NCBI GenBank assembly: GCA_003344405.1
Contig: NOWV01000018.1
Coordinates: forward strand, 744,001 to 808,000
From: Trichoplax sp. H2
Lineage: Eukaryota; Placozoa; Uniplacotomia; Trichoplacea
Length of the DNA: 64,000 nt
Reading direction: 5' to 3'
The notes beneath the pieces are model-generated. The model searched no databases. It was not told where the DNA came from and was given only the letters and a program-made list of their open reading frames with translations. Both the position numbers and the translations under genes were made by a program. Within the stretch, counting starts at the first letter, position 1, and every line of letters starts with the position of its first letter. Below are positions 58,995 through 64,000 of the stretch, piece after piece.

Positions 58995-61367
58995 TATTTA
59001 TTCCTAGATTGCGACTTTTATTAATATGCAATACTTATTAAAAAATGACAGTAAAATATCATGTATAAATAGCTACAATGAAAATTTGTTTTAATAAAAT
59101 CGAAATAAAGAGATTACAGGACTTGAATGACTGACTACTGATATTACTGCTACTATCTTATTGATCCCAGCAATACGTTTCTGGTAATGCATACGATGTA
59201 GTTTTGCTCTCTGCAATGTCAGCTACAGCGTTCTGGACGCTTGTGCTATATTTTAAATGTGAATTTGAAACAAGATTTTCTAAAGATTAGATCAGTCAGT
59301 CTGAATACCGAAATACGGTTGTTGGCGGTAAAGCAAGACGTTATCACAAAATCAGGAAGCTATGTTTCATAATGGCATTGTACATCAATCGCAATTAAAG
59401 CAATGGTGCTTTATGCAAATATTAAAAAAATGTATTTATATTAAAACTTTCTAGTATAGATTGTTGAAAAAATACGTAGTGAAAGTTTCGCTCAATTCAC
59501 ATAAAAAATTGCTTTTTGTTTAGTGAATTCACTAATTTTACTTAAACTCTGGGCTATTTGAGCCTTGAACGATCCGATTATGGAGTTAAAAGATATATAT
59601 TGCAATTATAAAGCTACTACGGATAAAATCTAAAATAGTGCTCGTTAGGACTATCATCATTAAAGTAAATTTTATGAACAAGTAAAACAAAATCACATGG
59701 CGGTCACATTTCAGATAAATTCAGTTACTAGCCTTACCAGTTTTAGACTGATAGCTAGTTAACGAGCGCGAGTATGAAGTACCGTAGGCAAAAAGCTAAG
59801 TGTGTAAATACTATTTTACTTATTACATACTTGCATTTAATTATATTATAATATCATAATATATATATATATATAATACATGAAATGTTAAATAGTCAGT
59901 TGAATTGTACTCTTTGCTGTAATGAATGTTGGTCAGATTGCGCTACAGGTTGGTAAAATGATCTTCTACTGAACTAATTCATGATAAAGACCCTTATTCT
60001 ATTGATAGGCATAATCCAATCAATGACTTTATTGATATTACGCGATTGAATTTATTGTGTTTTAGACTGAAATTACCATTTATTTACAGTACTAAAAGAC
60101 AGTAAGTCAGCAGTTCAATCGCATCTTATTACAAAGTAAATACGCTTACGTTTTTGTTACTATGGAATAAAAGAACTGTATTGGCATTCTATTGACGTTT
60201 ATGAATTATGAATAATAATGTTAATTAATTATGAATAAAATTGTCATTGTTTAGAAGGCAATATTATAGTTGATAGTGGCCAAAGCTTAGAAATCACATC
60301 GGTAAAATATGATTACCATAGCAACCGGCAGATCATCAACGCTAGCTCAATTCGAGTAACTTCATCAAGTTTGGCAAAATGAACTAATAGATTTCCTCCA
60401 TTAAGGCAAAAATTGAGAAGAAATTGGTGAGCTTTAGTATTATTAACTAACTACCAATGATTTAAGTTTACGGTTAAGTTATACGATTATCGAAACTTCA
60501 TTTCAATTCACATTAATACCATTTTAATCCATGATTTATACATAATTAGTGTATCGCATTATAAAACGTTCATGGGTATATCAAATTTAATGGCAGAACG
60601 GTGTAGTATAATATGCGATCGAAGAGTATCATCATATCGACAAAATTTCCAACGAATGTTGATATAAATGTCTTTATTTCGCTTAATATTTGAGATTTGT
60701 GTCATTGAGTCCATAACATATGACTGAAATTTATTATGGTATCATAAATATCATTAGAGTAAGGGAAACGTCAAGTACCACAATAATATTAAGCATGCAT
60801 TCGACAAATACTTAAAAGGTTGTTACGAAATTGTCTATAATTACTACAAATTGCAATCTATCGTATGAGATATCTCACATACCCGTAGCGAAATCAAAGT
60901 TGATAGTGATTGTTTATTTGATCGAATATGCGCCAATATACTTGCAAGGCTACTTGAAGAATAAGAGTACTGTAAACAAAAATTTCGATATTTTATGTAA
61001 CTAGGTTCTATCTGTATTTCTATATAATGAAGTGTAGTTCTGTCTAAACTAAATTTCTTGCGTATGCTTTATAATAAGCAACTTGCGGCTATTATGGAGT
61101 TTATGGATCACGTAGTTTGCATTAAGGCAAAGGCAATAGGTTGAGGATAATTTTTACGGGAAGTTTAATGGGATTTGTATGGTCTCTCTTCCACATAATA
61201 TTACTTTAAATATTAATCCATCAATAATTACTTCTGATGCGCTTTCTTAATAAGATTATTTAGTATAATCAATAAAATTTGTGTTTATAAATAACCACTT
61301 TTTTTAATTTATTGCAAAATCGAATATCAAAATAGCAGACATTATAGTGTACGGCCTTTAGAGAACG
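58995..61367. other. Intergenic, no gene seen
   Basis: About 2.4 kb of AT-rich DNA between TARS and the SAXO4-like gene, with a (TA) run at about 59858-59875. No exon or RNA gene was recognised. Confidence 0.5.
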
Positions 61368-63362
61368 ATGGGACGTTTGCCAGTTGGAAAGGCTACTGGT
61401 CATGTTTTGGCCAGTCAAAGTGCGGATATTGACTTAAATCGGTTCTACGTTACAGCTTATTCGACAAATTATAATAAAAAAGAATTCGAACCAAAACCTG
61501 GTCGACACATTGGGACTGGTTACGCTAGTAATCTAAGGTCTGCAATAGGATATAGTAAAAAATTGGATGATGTTGACAATCCAGCTATGGGGTAAGATGG
61601 TTTCTATCCGTAATAAAATATATGTATATAAAATACAGTAATATTACTAATTTATCATAAGACTTGGACGGGCTGATTTTTGAATACGTTTTTGAAATTA
61701 AGGCTATAAATGTTGTTTAAATATGATACTAATCGTGATACGGTTCATGATAGACAAATACTTGTGGATGCTTACGCCAGTGGAACATTATTAAGAGATT
61801 ATAAGGGATCTGTTCTGGCTGATGGCAAAGAAGCATTACCTAGTATCCATATGCAAACTTTGAGTGGTTTCGCGAAAGATATTCCAAAAACATTAACAGT
61901 CAGTAAAGAGGTAAAAGCATACTATAAGGGAAACAATAAACTAAATGTTTCCTTCACAGTACCTGTCTTCCTAAAATGACAATTTCACTGTAACTTTATA
62001 TTATCCTTGCTTTTAGGTTAAACAGTCATTCTTTGATACCGATGGATCTAACAGTTTATTGCCTAAGCATCGAGCTCTCCTCTCAACACTCAAAAAGCAT
62101 GATCCAATTCGCGATGAAAATGAGGGCTATGTAAATTATTTACGATTGTTATTCTGTTACAAAACACAATCAATAATGTATAATTGCAATTTTGCTCGAT
62201 TATTCATCTTACGGATAATTTCTTAGTTTAGTCTCAAACTGTTATATTACATAAAAATATTTATGTGCATTAATGTTTCTGACTCGATTAAACTCAAAGG
62301 GCCCTGGTTACATGAAATCAGAAACCCTTGCCAAATTTCAGGGACAATCTCTACGTAGAGGTATGAGCCGTGTAATAAAGAAAAAATGAGATAAACTCTA
62401 TAAAATACAAAATTATTAGTAAATGTTTTGATAATTTATTGCTTTAAAATCTACTCTAAACTTTTTATATCTTACCGATGTGAACAGCTAATACGGCTGA
62501 TAGTACTATCGGTCGTAAAGAATTATCTGGTTTCTCCAAAGCATTTACGACGGAACCAATTACCTTTAGGGCATACACCGCTAAGGTAGAAAATACGAAA
62601 CTTCCTACTGTACGTTATCTCGTAAATTAGGAACTAATTTAAAATTCCAATCAATTTTCTAGCCAAATTATAGGCTACCTGATAGTGTAATGAGGCAAGA
62701 TTTTTCAAGTATTAAGAATTTATCTGTAAGTTTTGGCTTAAAATGGAAATATCCTCGTTGATACCAGACATTATCTGGCATATAGTGTTATATTCACTTG
62801 GAAATCTTGGGAAGCTAACAATAATAAGAAAATTTTCTTTAAGATAAAAATTTATACTATTTTGTCTGCTTGATATTTATTAAAGATTTAGCATTAACAA
62901 ATTGCACTTGGTGGTTAAAGTTTTAACGAATTTGATGATGGTAACTAAATATACGCGTGTTGTTGCATATGTTAACGTTTCGTAGGGGAAAGAAACATTC
63001 CCATCTATTGCAAGCCGTGGTCGACGTTCAGATGGCTATACTGAAGGGACAACGACCAAGAACGTGTATTTGGAAAACAGTAATTTTCATGTAAGAGAAT
63101 TAAATAACTGGACCAGTGTAGTGGTGATAAATAAAGAATTACTAACAACGAGATGGATGTAGTTTTACCGAAGATTTACTGCTCGAGTACAATTTTAAAA
63201 TGTAAAATTTTGAAGTGAAAATTACACTGTCATCTTTAATTGCTTGATAAATAGGGATTTACTGATCAAGAGGATCTCCATCCCAAAGTCAGAGACTATT
63301 TAAAAAAGAAGGATCCTCTGGAATACGTTAACATCACGAATCCTACCAGGAATATAAAGTAA
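61368..63362 (+). CDS. SAXO4: SAXO4/PPP1R32-like axonemal microtubule protein
   Basis: Eight exons join in frame to about 309 residues, beginning 61368-61591, 61754-61910, 62017-62130 and ending at 63362. The opening MGRLPVGKATG, then LNRFYVTAYSTNY, FEPKPGRHIGTGYASN and DNPAMG, closely follow the start of vertebrate PPP1R32 (SAXO4, also called IIIG9). This protein is associated with cilia and with protein phosphatase 1. Later repeated elements of the type SGFAKD and SGFSKAF resemble its short microtubule-inner-protein motifs. The protein is shorter than the vertebrate one (about 425 residues). The exon 2 acceptor is at 61752-61753; an open frame runs further upstream but is out of register with exon 1. 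A role in the ciliary axoneme is inferred from family. Confidence 0.85.
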
Positions 63363-63795
63363 ATGATACAACTATTAAGGCTATTTTATGTTTAGCTTTC
63401 TTCGGTTTTTACTATATTTACGTGAAAACAGATTTACACAATAATTTGTAGAATAGCTACAGTTGTGAAGATATATATTGTACTGCAATTAATGAGATTA
63501 CAGTATACTTATATCTTAATTAGCATCGAATAATTGGACTGTATAGTATTTGCGATGTTTAAAATGTCATCATGACATATATCCGATGAAAAAAATTTAA
63601 AGATAGTCGCTAACTGTTAAAGTCAATTCTTAAGGCTAAGCGCAGTATTTTTCCCCTGATATAAAATACCATAGTTTCCGAATACTTCTAATAAATATAG
63701 TAAATCGAAGCAAACTGGGGGAAAATCGTAGTATCTAATAGTTAGCCCTTCCACGTTATACTATACCTATCTTTTGCACAAAGTAAGATACGCTG
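63363..63795. other. Short spacer, nothing recognised
   Basis: About 430 AT-rich bases between the SAXO4-like stop and a possible leftward exon. Confidence 0.4.
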
Positions 63796-63928
63796 TCATA
63801 GCATTTTTTCAATGGTATTGAGAAGTTTTCGTGACTCTTTTTCTTCCAATTCGCTTGGCAGTTTGAACAAGATCCAATTTGATGGCAGATTGGTTCGAGA
63901 CAAGTCTAATAGTGAAAAAATTGGTCTT
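63796..63928 (-). CDS. Possible last exon of a leftward gene entering the window
   Basis: On the minus strand an acceptor CACTATTAG at about 63911 is followed by an open stretch that could end the protein with SNWILFKLPSELEEKE..LLNTIEKML before a stop at 63796. The charged helix-like end and the acceptor suggest a terminal exon of a gene lying mostly beyond the right edge. I do not recognise the protein, and an overlapping frame is equally open, so this is uncertain. Confidence 0.3.
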
Positions 63929-64000
63929 GTTAAATATGGCAATAAGGTAATTAGTAGCAACGTTAAGATGAAGTACATCTAAATATTTCACTTTTAATCA

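Overview
This is a window of nuclear DNA from an animal. It is AT-rich and holds 14 intron-containing or short genes on both strands. Introns have GT..AG ends and are mostly about 50-400 bp. The gene set is metazoan in character: an antiquitin (ALDH7A1), ADP-dependent glucokinase, a CDK7 starting MALD, an ESCO cohesin acetyltransferase, a SAXO4/PPP1R32-like ciliary protein, an IGFBP-type secreted domain and a MOCS2A/MOCS2B pair. Composition, short introns and gene density would fit an early-branching animal such as the placozoan Trichoplax. That species guess is inference and was not tested by any search.

Layout. 1.1-2.4 kb (-): RWDD2-like. 4.9-8.4 kb (+): ankyrin-repeat/coiled-coil protein with one repeat per exon. 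12.8-14.9 kb (+): MOCS2A followed by MOCS2B, with splice sites that would join them into one dicistronic mRNA. 15.5-19.0 kb (-): RNA polymerase III subunit POLR3C. 21.5-25.5 kb (-): ABHD8-like hydrolase. 27.6-29.9 kb (+): ADPGK. 34.5-34.9 kb (+): small secreted IGFBP-N-domain protein. 37.3-38.0 kb (+): unrecognised secreted cysteine-rich protein. 39.1-42.8 kb (-): CDK7. 44.3-45.2 kb: a duplicated block around a 20-N assembly gap. 45.2-46.2 kb (+): single-exon ESCO acetyltransferase. 47.8-52.0 kb (-): ALDH7A1. 52.4-53.6 kb: seven-copy tandem repeat. 54.2-59.0 kb (+): threonyl-tRNA synthetase with a mitochondrial-type N-terminus. 61.4-63.4 kb (+): SAXO4-like.

The genes are ordinary housekeeping, metabolic and secreted functions and do not form one pathway, except MOCS2A and MOCS2B, the two subunits of molybdopterin synthase. 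Several pairs are divergent (ABHD8-like/ADPGK, CDK7/ESCO, ALDH7A1/TARS); MOCS2B and POLR3C converge. For nearly every gene I followed the reading frame exon by exon and it closes with conserved domains, so these appear to be intact genes. Spaces between genes carry tandem repeats and recurring TACAGTAC-type palindromic clusters. I see no CRISPR array, operon, bacterial-type mobile element or tRNA gene. The most unusual point is the MOCS2 dicistronic arrangement.
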